Assembly (NCBI RefSeq): GCF_030704685.1
Contig: NZ_JAUZDX010000002.1
Span: 124,001-188,000, forward strand
Origin: Acidovorax sp. A1169
GTDB lineage: Bacteria > Pseudomonadota > Gammaproteobacteria > Burkholderiales > Burkholderiaceae_C
Direction: 5' to 3'
Length of the DNA: 64,000 bases
Below, piece by piece: positions 45,381 to 53,789 of the stretch. Position 1 is the first letter of the stretch, and each line of letters begins with the position of its first letter. The notes under the pieces are model-generated. The model was not told where the DNA came from. It was given only the letters and a program-made list of their open reading frames with translations, and did no database searches. The position numbers and the translations under genes are program-made.

Positions 45381-46133
45381 TCACACTTCCCTCAATGCGA
45401 TGACCGCACGGCGTGCACGGTCGAGAAAAGGGCGGCGTTCCTCGTCGGGGTCCAACTGGATCGGGGCCCCGAAGGTCACCGAGCACAGGATGGGCACGGG
45501 CACCACTTCACCCTTGGGCATCACGCGCTGCACGTTGTTGATCCAGGCCGGCACCAATACCACCTGCGGGAACATCTCGGCCAGCTTGAACAGGCCCGAC
45601 TTGAATGGCTGGGGCTCTTCGCCATGGCCCCGCGTGCCCTCGGGAAAGATCACGATGGAGTCACCGCTCTCCAGCGCCTTCACCAGGGGCGCAAGCGGGT
45701 CGCCCTCGGGCAGAGCGGCGCGCAAGGCCTCAGGCGTGGGAGGCTTGGGTGGCGCCTCGGGCGCCGGGTCGGGCCCGCCGGCAGAGGCCGTTTCCGAATC
45801 GGGCAGGGCCACACCGGCAGCCACGGGCTCCACAGGTGCTGGGCGTGCCGGTGTGGCCTGCCGGTCCACGTACACCGCATTGAACACGGCGGTGGTGATC
45901 CACTGGCGAAACGGTGTCTTGGTCCAGTAGTCCTTGGCGGCGATCGGGCGGGTGATGCTGCGCAGCTCCTCGGGCAGGGCCGCCCAGATCAGCACCATGT
46001 CGGCATGGCTCTGGTGGTTGGCGAAGTAGATGCGCTGCTCCGCCTTCGGGGGGCAACCATACCAGCGGGCCTGGGAGCCGGTCAGGAACCGCACTATTCC
46101 CAGAAGAAGGAGACTCATCAACTTGGCAAGCAT
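45381..46133 (-). CDS. 1-acyl-sn-glycerol-3-phosphate acyltransferase-like protein (PlsC family) with an insert
   Basis: A 250-residue acyltransferase. The HxxxxD motif is NHQSHADMVLI (His40, Asp45), and the substrate motif is VIFPEGTRGHGEEP (about residue 161). Between these blocks lies a stretch of about 45 residues (93-137) rich in Pro, Ala and Glu and without clear homology, an insert unusual for this family. It transfers an acyl chain to lysophosphatidate on the cytosolic face of the membrane. The start at 46133 gives an N-terminal hydrophobic segment. It is followed by the cdsA-like gene. Confidence 0.86.
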   Translation of the reverse strand: MLAKLMSLLLLGIVRFLTGSQARWYGCPPKAEQRIYFANHQSHADMVLIWAALPEELRSITRPIAAKDYWTKTPFRQWITTAVFNAVYVDRQATPARPAPVEPVAAGVALPDSETASAGGPDPAPEAPPKPPTPEALRAALPEGDPLAPLVKALESGDSIVIFPEGTRGHGEEPQPFKSGLFKLAEMFPQVVLVPAWINNVQRVMPKGEVVPVPILCSVTFGAPIQLDPDEERRPFLDRARRAVIALREV

Positions 46134-46271
46134 GGCGCGGATGATACGGGCGAACCCGCGTGACCTTGCCGAGCAGCGCAGGAGGCACCTGCCCTGGGGT
46201 GCGGGGGGCTGCCGGCGGGCGCATGGGGGCGCGCCTTTCCCGCGCATACTGTCTGGCTTTTGCGCTGCCCA

Positions 46272-47273
46272 ATGAAAAAGCCCCAAGTCTTCACCGTTCA
46301 CGACATCGCCCGCATGGCCGGTGTGTCCGCCATGACGGTGTCGCGTGCGCTGAACACCCCGGAGCGGGTGGCGCCCGCCACCTTGCTCAAGGTGCGCGAA
46401 GTGGTCAGCCAGACCGGTTTCGTCCCCAACGGCATGGCCGGTGGCCTGCGCTCCTCGCGCGCCCGGCTGGTGGCGGCGGTGCTGCCCACGCTGACCGGGC
46501 CGGTGTTCCAGGAAACCGTGCGCGCGCTGAACCAGGCCCTGGACGAACGCGGCTACCAGTTGATGATCGGCCAGAGTGGCTACGACGCCTCGCGCGAGGA
46601 CGCATTGCTCGACGCGATCATCCGGCGCCGGCCCGATGGCATCGTGCTGACCGGCATCATGCATTCAGTGGAAGGCCGGCGCCAGTTGCTGGCCGCCGGC
46701 ATCCCGGTGGTCGAGACCTGGGACCTGACGCCCACCCCCATCGACATGCTGGTGGGTTTTTCCCACGAAGGCATTGGCGAGGCCGTCTGCCATTTTCTGC
46801 ACCAGCGCGGCTACCGGCAGCCCTTGCTGATCGGCGCCAACGATGACCGGGCCCGCCTGCGCATGGGCGGGTTTCGGCGCGCGGCCCGGGCGCTGGGCCT
46901 GGCGGCCGAGGTGCCTGCGGTGCTGGTGCCGGCGCCCACCACCCTGGGTTCAGGGCGCAGTGGGCTGGTGGCGGCGCTGGCCGATCACCCCGAGACCGAT
47001 GCGGTGTTCTGCAGCTCGGACATGCTGGCCCTGGGGGTGCTGATCGAAGCCCAGGCGCGCGGCCTGTCGGTGCCCGGGCAACTGGGCGTGGTGGGGCTGG
47101 GCGATCTGGAGTTCGCCGCCAGCCTGCAGCCGGCACTGACCACGGTGCGCATCGACGGCACCCGCATCGGCCGCACCGCCGCGCAGTTCATCGACGACCG
47201 CGCGGAAGGCCGCACGGTCAACACGCCCATCGTCGACATCGGCTTCGAGATCGTGTCGCGCGCGAGCGCATGA
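46272..47273 (+). CDS. LacI-family transcriptional regulator
   Basis: A 333-residue LacI-type regulator. The DNA-binding domain is at residues 6-60 (FTVHDIARMAGVSAMTVSRALN), with a hinge near 58 and a periplasmic-binding-like effector domain containing VCHFLHQRGYRQPLLIGAND and FCSSDMLALGVLIEAQARG. It resembles the gluconate-type GntR branch (RVAPATLLKVREVV). The ATG at 46272 is preferred over TTG four codons earlier. No sugar operon lies beside it, so its targets are not known. Confidence 0.92.
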   Translation: MKKPQVFTVHDIARMAGVSAMTVSRALNTPERVAPATLLKVREVVSQTGFVPNGMAGGLRSSRARLVAAVLPTLTGPVFQETVRALNQALDERGYQLMIGQSGYDASREDALLDAIIRRRPDGIVLTGIMHSVEGRRQLLAAGIPVVETWDLTPTPIDMLVGFSHEGIGEAVCHFLHQRGYRQPLLIGANDDRARLRMGGFRRAARALGLAAEVPAVLVPAPTTLGSGRSGLVAALADHPETDAVFCSSDMLALGVLIEAQARGLSVPGQLGVVGLGDLEFAASLQPALTTVRIDGTRIGRTAAQFIDDRAEGRTVNTPIVDIGFEIVSRASA

Positions 47274-47700
47274 GGCCCCGGCGCATCCCCACGCCACCCT
47301 GTGCGCATACGGCCAGAAGCGGTGCGGGAGGCGCACAGACAGCGCCTGGCTGTGGCAATAAAACACCAGAGTTGCGCGCTGTTCTTGAAAACACCGGCGC
47401 TCGCCCGTAGCATTCGCCCTCTTTCAAAAATCCTCACCTTCGAGACCGACATGCCCCGCACCCCCCGTTCCAGCTGAACGACACGCCACACGAAGCCCGC
47501 GGCCTCAAGCCCCGGGTCATGCCATTCGTGTGGGCATGCGGGCAAGCCAGCCAGTTCCCTTGTCGCACACCGTGCGCCCGGCCCCTGAACTGCCTGCCTT
47601 GAGCCAGCCACCCATGGTCACCTGCTGACCTTCTGCGTCGTCTTCGGCCCCTGTCCCAGGCCTTGCTTGTTGCCTGGTTCCCTGCCTGCCGGAGACTTCC
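47274..47700. other. 427-base gap between the LacI gene and the RNA ligase gene
   Basis: No recognised gene. CTGTGCGC (47299-47306) and GCGCACAG (47331-47338) can pair across a 24-base loop, without a T-run. An open stretch from about 47468 encodes FQLNDTPHEARGLKPRVMPF but lacks a start codon in its own frame; an ATG at 47451 lies in another frame upstream of a run of six C. It could be the remnant of a short gene, or chance. The ligase promoter must also lie here. Confidence 0.5.
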
Positions 47701-48561
47701 ATGACGCACACCTTTCTGCACAACCGCGAACTCGCGAAATACCCCCGTACGCCCCATCTGCAGGGCTCCCGCTACCAGCCCGGCGACAAGGGCGACCCCG
47801 TTCCCTATGCCGAGCTGCTGGGCAAGACCATCGTGGTGGAGGAAAAGCTCGACGCCGCCAACGCTGGCCTGAGCTTCGACGCCGCGGGCCAGTTGCTGCT
47901 GCAGTCGCGCGGCCACTACCTCGACGTGGACCGCCTGGGCGGCCGCGAGCGCCAATTCAACCTGTTCAAGCAATGGGCCCGGGCGCACGAGGGCCGGCTG
48001 CTCGACGTGCTGGAAGACCGTTACGTGCTGTACGGCGAGTTCATGCACGCCAAGCACTCGGTCTACTACGACGCGCTGCCGCACCTGTTCTGCGAGTTCG
48101 ACATCCGGGACCGCCGCACCGGTGACTTTCTCGACACACCCGCCCGGCATGCCCTGCTGGCCGGCGTGCCCGTGGTCTCGGTGCCGGTGCTCTACGCCGG
48201 CCTTGCGCCGCCTCGCATGCAGGCGCTGCAGGCACTGCTGGCGCCGTCGCTGGCGCGCACGGGGCAGTGGCGTGCCGCGTTCGAGGACGAGGTGGCGCGA
48301 CAGGGGCTCGACCTGGCCCTGTGCTGGCAGCAGACGGATCGGTCCGAGCTGGCCGAGGGCCTGTACATCAAGGTGGAGGAGGGCGGCCGGACCGTGGGGC
48401 GCTTCAAGCTCGTGCGGCCGGACTTCATCCAGACCATCCTGGATTCGCAGTCGCACCACAGCGAGCGCCCGGTCATCCCCAACCGCCTGCGTGCGGGCGT
48501 GGACCTGTTCGGTCCCGAGGTCGACAAGCGCTGGCCCTTGGCTGGCGGCGGCCGCCTCTGA
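47701..48561 (+). CDS. ATP-dependent RNA ligase family protein
   Basis: A 286-residue nucleotidyltransferase. The adenylated lysine is Lys49 in VVEEKLDAANAGLSF (KxDxxN, motif I); VLYGEFMHAKHSV (Glu113) fits motif III, AEGLYIKVEE (Glu219-Lys224) motif IV, and GRFKLVRPDF (Lys236) motif V. It would seal RNA having 5'-phosphate and 3'-OH ends. The next gene, 44 bases downstream, is an HD-Pnk-type protein that would create those ends, so the two form an RNA repair cassette. The start at 47701 (MTHTFLHN) has GGAGA upstream. The RNA target cannot be told from sequence. Confidence 0.87.
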   Translation: MTHTFLHNRELAKYPRTPHLQGSRYQPGDKGDPVPYAELLGKTIVVEEKLDAANAGLSFDAAGQLLLQSRGHYLDVDRLGGRERQFNLFKQWARAHEGRLLDVLEDRYVLYGEFMHAKHSVYYDALPHLFCEFDIRDRRTGDFLDTPARHALLAGVPVVSVPVLYAGLAPPRMQALQALLAPSLARTGQWRAAFEDEVARQGLDLALCWQQTDRSELAEGLYIKVEEGGRTVGRFKLVRPDFIQTILDSQSHHSERPVIPNRLRAGVDLFGPEVDKRWPLAGGGRL

Positions 48562-48605
48562 GCGCAACAACCCCCACGGCGGGCCCAACCGCCCAGGAGA
48601 ATGCA

Positions 48606-49757
48606 ATGACGATATTTCAATGGAAAGACTTGCAGGGCCTGGTCCCTGCCGCGGGCGGCGCGCCTGATCTGGGCGCCTGCCTGGAGGCCTTCCCGCAACT
48701 GCGGCTGGCCGCCACGACGCCGCAGGACCCCGTGTTCCACGCAGAAGGCGATGTATGGACCCACACCGCCATGGTGCTGCGCGCGCTGCTGGACAGTGCC
48801 GATTACGCCGCGCTGGAGCGTGCCGACCAGGAGGTCGTGTTCCTCGCCGCGCTGCTGCACGACGTGGCCAAGTGCAGCACCACGGTGGTGGACGAGGCCA
48901 CGGGCCGCATATCGCAGCCCGGCCACTCGCGCAAAGGTGCCATCGACGCGCGCATCGCGCTGTGGCACGCCGGTGCGCCGCTGGCCGTGCGCGAGGCCAT
49001 CTGCCGGCTGATCGCCGTGCACCAGGTGCCGTTCTTCGCGCTGGAGACCTCGCGCAAGGGCACATCGCCAGAGTTCACCGTGCGCCAGCTGTCCTGGCAG
49101 GTGGACCTGCACCTGCTGGCCCTGCTGGCCGAGGCGGACATGCGCGGCCGCGTCTGCCCCGACCCGCAGCGCACGCTCGATGCCATTGAGCTGTTCCGCG
49201 AACTCGCGCGCGAGGAAAACTGCTATGGCCAGCCGCGTGCCTTTGCCGATGCGCACACCGCGCTCAGCTACTTTCGCGGGGCGAACGTGCACCCGGACTA
49301 TGCGCTGCACCAGGAGCCCGGCTCACGGGTGGTGGTGATGTCGGGCTTGCCCGCCTCGGGCAAGGACACCTGGGTTGCCACCCACCACCCCCGGCTGCCG
49401 GTGGTTTCGTTCGACGATGCGCGTGCTCAGCTGGGCCTGCGCCATGGCAAGAACGAGGGCATGGTGGCCCACCACGCGGTGGAACAGGCCAAGGCCCTGC
49501 TGCGGGCGCACGAACCCTTCGTTTGGAACGCCACCCACCTGTCGGACCAGATGCGCGCCAAGACCCTGGACCTGTGCCTGGCCTACCACGCCGAGGTGGA
49601 GATCATGTATCTGGAGCAGCCGCGTGCAGAGCTGCTGGCCCGCAACCAGCGGCGCGACACCTCGCTGTCCAACAAGCGGCTGCTGGAGATGCTGCTGCGC
49701 TGGGAGGTGCCGCTGCCTACCGAGGCGCACCGGGTGAGCTACGTCCAGAGGCGATAG
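48606..49757 (+). CDS. HD-Pnk type end-healing enzyme (HD phosphohydrolase plus polynucleotide kinase)
   Basis: A 383-residue two-domain protein. The N-terminal HD domain has His53 (WTHTAM), His85-Asp86 (LLHDVAK), His139 and Asp178 (EADMRG) and should act on 2',3'-cyclic or 3'-phosphate ends. The C-terminal P-loop kinase has Walker A GLPASGKDTW (247-256), SFDDARAQLG as the catalytic Asp segment, WNATHLSDQMRAK, and the lid ARNQRRDTSLSNKR; it should phosphorylate 5'-OH ends. The order HD then kinase matches the characterised Runella slithyformis HD-Pnk family. AGGAGA precedes the start at 48606. Its end overlaps the convergent AraC gene by 19 bases. Confidence 0.87.
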   Translation: MTIFQWKDLQGLVPAAGGAPDLGACLEAFPQLRLAATTPQDPVFHAEGDVWTHTAMVLRALLDSADYAALERADQEVVFLAALLHDVAKCSTTVVDEATGRISQPGHSRKGAIDARIALWHAGAPLAVREAICRLIAVHQVPFFALETSRKGTSPEFTVRQLSWQVDLHLLALLAEADMRGRVCPDPQRTLDAIELFRELAREENCYGQPRAFADAHTALSYFRGANVHPDYALHQEPGSRVVVMSGLPASGKDTWVATHHPRLPVVSFDDARAQLGLRHGKNEGMVAHHAVEQAKALLRAHEPFVWNATHLSDQMRAKTLDLCLAYHAEVEIMYLEQPRAELLARNQRRDTSLSNKRLLEMLLRWEVPLPTEAHRVSYVQRR

Positions 49758-50650
49758 ACCCAGAAGGCCTCGTCGCGGCGGATGCCGTCGTACAGCGCCT
49801 GCGGCGCATAGCCGGTGATGCGCCGCGTGACGCGGCACAGGTGCGACTGGTCCGAAAAGCCGGCGCCTGCAGCCACCTCGGCCCAGCGCACCGGGGATTC
49901 GGCCGTGTCTGCGGCAAGTGTGTCGAAGAATGCCTGCTCGGCCTTGCCGAAGCCGCGCAGCTCGCGCAGCGGCAGCCCGGCCCAGCGCTTGATGCGCCGC
50001 TCCAGCTGGCGCAGGCTGCGGCCGGGCGCCGAATGCGCCGCGCGCTGCGCCAGGTGCGTGGCCCAGTCGCCATAGCGCTGCGTGGCTGTGGCGGGGCCGG
50101 GCCTGCAGGCCTGCCAGCGCGGCAGCAGAAACTGCTCCAGGCATTCCATGCGGGCCGCGTCGTCGGGCTGGTGCTGCACCGCCTCGCACATGGCCAGCCA
50201 GTCGCGCGGCAGCAGCTTGGCGGCATCCACCGTGCGGTCGGTCAGGTGCTCGGGCGCCAGGCCGGTGAGCAGGTGCAGCGCATCGGGCATGAACATCACC
50301 ATCATGGCGTGCGTGGGTTCGGCGCACCAACTGGTCGAGGGCCGGGTCTGCGGGCCTGCCAGCATCCAGCGCCCTGCGAAGGGCTCGCGCGGGCTGTCCA
50401 GGCCCGGCATGCTGCCGGGCCGCTCGGGGACCAGGCATTCGCTGCGGCCCGTGAACCACCAGCTCAGGCTGCACAGCGGCGTCGCGGGAAAGCGGTTGAT
50501 GCGTTCTTCATCGCTGAGCGCATGGCCCAGCGTGCTGCGCACGATGGTGCCGCGCACGCAGGCCGACAGGCCGGCATGCGGTAGCCACAGCTGGCCCGAG
50601 GGAATGAGCCCATCGGGGTGCCGGGCAGAAAGGGGTGCCTGAATGGCCAT
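49739..50650 (-). CDS. AraC-family transcriptional regulator
   Basis: A 303-residue regulator with a C-terminal AraC DNA-binding region (about 200-300: RSLRQLERRIKRWAGLPLRELRG, then WAEVAAGAGFSDQSHLCRVTRRITGYAPQAL). The N-terminal sensor contains no recognisable cupin motif. Start 50650 (MAIQAPLS) is chosen; the frame is open to 50758 but overlaps the cytochrome P450 leader. It is divergent from the P450 gene with 75 bases between the starts, so it may regulate the P450. It also converges on the RNA repair cassette with a short overlap. Confidence 0.88.
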   Translation of the reverse strand: MAIQAPLSARHPDGLIPSGQLWLPHAGLSACVRGTIVRSTLGHALSDEERINRFPATPLCSLSWWFTGRSECLVPERPGSMPGLDSPREPFAGRWMLAGPQTRPSTSWCAEPTHAMMVMFMPDALHLLTGLAPEHLTDRTVDAAKLLPRDWLAMCEAVQHQPDDAARMECLEQFLLPRWQACRPGPATATQRYGDWATHLAQRAAHSAPGRSLRQLERRIKRWAGLPLRELRGFGKAEQAFFDTLAADTAESPVRWAEVAAGAGFSDQSHLCRVTRRITGYAPQALYDGIRRDEAFWVYRLWT

Positions 50651-50725
50651 GGAGCCCGAGTGTAGGGGAGAGACGATGTCGCAATCGTTCAATACGCCGG
50701 TGGCGGGGCGCACCACCATGCCGGC

Positions 50726-52141
50726 ATGAACACAACCCTTTCCGACGACCTTGCGCATGCCGCAGCCCCACCCGCCCTGCAGGCATCAGGCCCATCGCCG
50801 CGTTGGTGGGGGTTGCCACTGCTGCGTGCCATGCGTGCCGACTACCTGGGCTTCGTCACCCGGCTGCAGCGCGAGCATGGCGATCTCACGCGCATGCGGC
50901 TGGTCAACGAGGATGCCTGGGATCTCATGTCCCCCGAACTCGTGCGCGAGGCCCTGGTCACCCATGCCGAGCACCTGGTGCGCTGGGAGCGCGGCATCGA
51001 GGTGTTCGAGCAGGTCTTCGGCCAGAGCGTGCTGGTGACCGAGCACGCCACCTGGCAGCGCCAGCGGCGCATGCTGATGCCGGCCTTCGCGCCCAAGCGG
51101 GTGGCAGGCTATGCGCAGTTGATGACCGGTGCCGCGCAGGCCGCGCTGGACGCTGCCGTACCGGCAGGCCAGGCCGGGGCCCTGGTCAGCATGGAGGGGC
51201 TGTGGACCGGGGTGGCCATGGACGTGATCCTGCGCACCCTGTTCGGCGAGTCGGCCAAGGAAGACGCGCGCGATGCTGCCTGGGCCACCCAGACGCTGTC
51301 GGCCGCTGCGTTCTCGGAGATGTTCATGCCCTTCACCCTGCCCGACTGGCTGCCCCTGCCCGGCAAGGCGGCCAAGCGCCGGGCGCTGCGCCTGCTGCGG
51401 GGGCTGGTGCAGCGCCACATCGACCAGCGGCACGCCCAGCAAGGGCTGGCGTCCACGGTGGACCGCAGCGACCTGCTGCAGATGCTGCTGGCCCTGCGCG
51501 ACGAGTCCACGGGCGAGGCCCTTTCGCACCAGGAGGTGTTCGACCAGTGCATGGTCAGCTTCCAGGCCGGACACGAGACCAGCGCCACCGCCCTCTTGTG
51601 GTGGAGCCGGCTGATGGCCGAACATCCCGAGGCGGCACAACGCGCCCAGGCCGAAGTGGACTCGGTGCTGCAGGGCCATGTGCCAGGCCCGGAGCACATC
51701 GCGCAGTTGCCCTGGCTGGCAGCCACCCTGAAGGAGGCCATGCGCCTGTACCCGCCCGTCGCTGCGGTGATGAGCCGGCGCACCACGGCCCCCATCACTC
51801 TGGGCGGTGTGGCCGTGCCCCAGGGGGCGATCCTGCGCATCACGCCCTGGGTGCTGCACCGGGACGGGCGTTGGTTCGCGCAGCCCGAGCACTTCCTGCC
51901 CGAGCGCTTTCTGGAGGGCGCACCCGAGATACCCCGGGGGGCGTGGATTCGCTTCGGCCTGGGGCCGCGCGTGTGCATCGGCCAGCACTTCGCGATGCTG
52001 GAGATGGTGCTGCTGGCGGCGATGCTGCTGCAGCGCTATACCCTGCGGGTACCGGAGGCGGCGCCGCCCCTGCAGCCCCGGCTGCATGTGACCCTGCGGC
52101 CGCAGCACCCGGTGCAGCTGCTGCTCAGTCGGCGCGCCTGA
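50726..52141 (+). CDS. Cytochrome P450
   Basis: A 471-residue P450. The I-helix oxygen-binding motif is FQAGHETSATALLWW, the ExxR motif is LKEAMRLYPPVA, and the haem ligand is IRFGLGPRVCIGQHFA (Cys about 415). WVLHRDGRWFAQPEHFLPERFL is the meander region. No membrane anchor is seen. Redox partners (ferredoxin, ferredoxin reductase) are not adjacent. The divergent AraC gene suggests inducible expression. The sequence has the overall look of broad fatty-acid or terpene hydroxylases of class I or III type, but the substrate is not known. Confidence 0.93.
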   Translation: MNTTLSDDLAHAAAPPALQASGPSPRWWGLPLLRAMRADYLGFVTRLQREHGDLTRMRLVNEDAWDLMSPELVREALVTHAEHLVRWERGIEVFEQVFGQSVLVTEHATWQRQRRMLMPAFAPKRVAGYAQLMTGAAQAALDAAVPAGQAGALVSMEGLWTGVAMDVILRTLFGESAKEDARDAAWATQTLSAAAFSEMFMPFTLPDWLPLPGKAAKRRALRLLRGLVQRHIDQRHAQQGLASTVDRSDLLQMLLALRDESTGEALSHQEVFDQCMVSFQAGHETSATALLWWSRLMAEHPEAAQRAQAEVDSVLQGHVPGPEHIAQLPWLAATLKEAMRLYPPVAAVMSRRTTAPITLGGVAVPQGAILRITPWVLHRDGRWFAQPEHFLPERFLEGAPEIPRGAWIRFGLGPRVCIGQHFAMLEMVLLAAMLLQRYTLRVPEAAPPLQPRLHVTLRPQHPVQLLLSRRA

Positions 52142-52156
52142 GGTTGTATTGGATTC

Positions 52157-52891
52157 TCAGGGCAATTCGGCGCTGTTCATCCGCGCCAGGATGGTGCGCG
52201 TGCGCCCTGCCAAGTAGGCCGATCCCGGCGTCTTTTCGAAGCGCTTGGGGGCCGGCAGCATCACGGCTAGGCGGGCCGCCTCGCCGGGGGCGAGGCGGTT
52301 GGCGCTCTTGCGAAAGTAGTGCTGGGCGGCGGCCTCGGCGCCGAAGACGCCCTCGCCCCATTCCACGCTGTTGAGGTAGATCTCCAGGATGCGCTCCTTG
52401 CTCAGCAGCTGCTCCAACAGCAGCGTGAGCACGAACTCCTGCCCCTTGCGCAGCAGGGTGCGCTCGCCCGAGAGCAGCAGGTTTTTGGCCAGTTGCTGGG
52501 TGATGGTGGAGCCGCCCCGAATCTTGGGCGCGCGCTGGGGCTTTTCCGGGGCCCGGTTCTGGGCCTTGGCGGCCTGGGCTTCGGCCTTGGCATTGCGCTC
52601 CCAGGCTTTCTCGATGGCGGCCCAGTCCACGCCGTCGTGGTTGGCGAAGCCGTCGTCCTCCGAGGCGATCACGGCGCGCTTCAAGTGGTCCGATATCTCG
52701 GCGTAGGGCATCCATTGCTGGCGCCAGCGCACCTGGCCGGTGCTGGCCAGTTGTGTCCAGGCCTCGGAGCGCTGGAAGCTGGTGGATTCGGGGTTGACCA
52801 CCACCATGGCGGCAATGCGCAGCACGAAGAACAGCTGCAGCGCCAGGGCGGCGAACACCACCAGGCCCAGCCAGCGCAGCACGGCTTTCAT
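52157..52891 (-). CDS. mtgA: Monofunctional biosynthetic peptidoglycan transglycosylase
   Basis: A 244-residue glycosyltransferase of family 51 that polymerises lipid II glycan strands (EC 2.4.99.28). A single membrane helix at about residues 5-30 anchors it. The catalytic Glu is in VIASEDDGFANHDGVDW (about residue 86), and RGGSTITQQLAKNLLLSGER is the second family motif. It is the last gene of the operon RNase II-like, tonB-like, aroE, mtgA; 25 bases separate it from aroE. Confidence 0.95.
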   Translation of the reverse strand: MKAVLRWLGLVVFAALALQLFFVLRIAAMVVVNPESTSFQRSEAWTQLASTGQVRWRQQWMPYAEISDHLKRAVIASEDDGFANHDGVDWAAIEKAWERNAKAEAQAAKAQNRAPEKPQRAPKIRGGSTITQQLAKNLLLSGERTLLRKGQEFVLTLLLEQLLSKERILEIYLNSVEWGEGVFGAEAAAQHYFRKSANRLAPGEAARLAVMLPAPKRFEKTPGSAYLAGRTRTILARMNSAELP

Positions 52892-52916
52892 GTGCGGGTT
52901 CTTTTTCTTGCCAGGT

Positions 52917-53777
52917 TCAATGCCGGGGCTGCAGCGCCAGTTGCGTCTGCAGCTCGGCCAGCACCTGGGCCGAGGGCGGGCGCACGCCGCGCCAGAACGC
53001 GAAGGCCTCGGCCGCCTGCTCCACCAGCATGCCCAGGCCGTCGCGCGGCACCGCCCCGTGGGCGGCAGCCCAATCCAGGAAGCCCTGGGCCGCAGGGCCG
53101 TACATCATGTCGTAGGCCAGGCCCCCGGGGCGCAGCACGCTGGCCGCCACGGGCACGGCGTCACCCGCCAGGCTGCTGGCCGTGGCGTTGATGACCACGT
53201 CGAAGTCGCCCGCTACCGCATCCAGCGTGCTGGCAGTCAGGCGGGCACCGCGCTGCGTGGCCAGGGACTGGTGCGACTGCACCAGCGCCTGGGCCTTGGC
53301 CACGGTGCGGTTGGCAATGGTGATATGGCGCGCACCGGCCTGCAGCAGCGGGCCGAGCACGCCGGCAGCCGCGCCACCGGCACCCACCAGCAGCACATCG
53401 CGGCCCTGCAGGGCCACGCCGGCATTGCGCGTGATGTCGGCCACCAGGCCCAGGCCATCGGTGTTGTCGGCGTGGATGCTGCCGTCCGGGCGAAACACCA
53501 GGGTATTGGCCGCACCGGCCAGTTGCACGCGCTCGCTGCAATGCGTGGCCAGCAGCGGTGCTTCGATTTTGAACGGCACGGTGACGTTGCAGCCGCGCCC
53601 GCCCTGGGCTGCGAACGCGCGCACACCCTCGGCAAAGCCGTCCAGCGCCACCAGGCGGCGCTCATACGCCAAGTGCTCGCCGGTCAGTTCGGCAAAGCGG
53701 GCGTGGATGGCCGGCGAGCGGCTGTGCGCCACCGGGTTGCCCATCACGCAATACAGGTCGACGGTGGCTTGGCTCAT
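52917..53777 (-). CDS. aroE: Shikimate dehydrogenase
   Basis: A 286-residue enzyme reducing 3-dehydroshikimate to shikimate with NADPH (EC 1.1.1.25). CVMGNPVAHSRSPAIHARF is the shikimate-binding N-terminus; NVTVPFKIEA holds the catalytic Lys; ANTLVF and NTDGLGLV follow; the NADP turn is VLLVGAGGAAAGVLGPL, then IANRTVAKAQAL. The length is normal. It lies 12 bases downstream of the tonB-like gene. Confidence 0.96.
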   Translation of the reverse strand: MSQATVDLYCVMGNPVAHSRSPAIHARFAELTGEHLAYERRLVALDGFAEGVRAFAAQGGRGCNVTVPFKIEAPLLATHCSERVQLAGAANTLVFRPDGSIHADNTDGLGLVADITRNAGVALQGRDVLLVGAGGAAAGVLGPLLQAGARHITIANRTVAKAQALVQSHQSLATQRGARLTASTLDAVAGDFDVVINATASSLAGDAVPVAASVLRPGGLAYDMMYGPAAQGFLDWAAAHGAVPRDGLGMLVEQAAEAFAFWRGVRPPSAQVLAELQTQLALQPRH

Positions 53778-53789
53778 CTCGAAGGGGGT

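Noticed and set aside
47299..47338. CTGTGCGC/GCGCACAG pairing after the LacI gene as a terminator
   Set aside because: The loop of 24 bases is long and no T-run follows, so termination is not supported.
48601..48609. Three-codon reading frame ATGCAATGA just before the HD-Pnk gene
   Set aside because: It overlaps the true ATG at 48606 in another frame. A start there would place the AGGAGA site too close, and no regulatory role is evident.
46272..52141. Region of the RNA repair cassette as a defence island
   Set aside because: No restriction, toxin-antitoxin, CRISPR or retron gene is present and no integrase or att-like repeats flank it; RNA repair alone does not establish a defence island.
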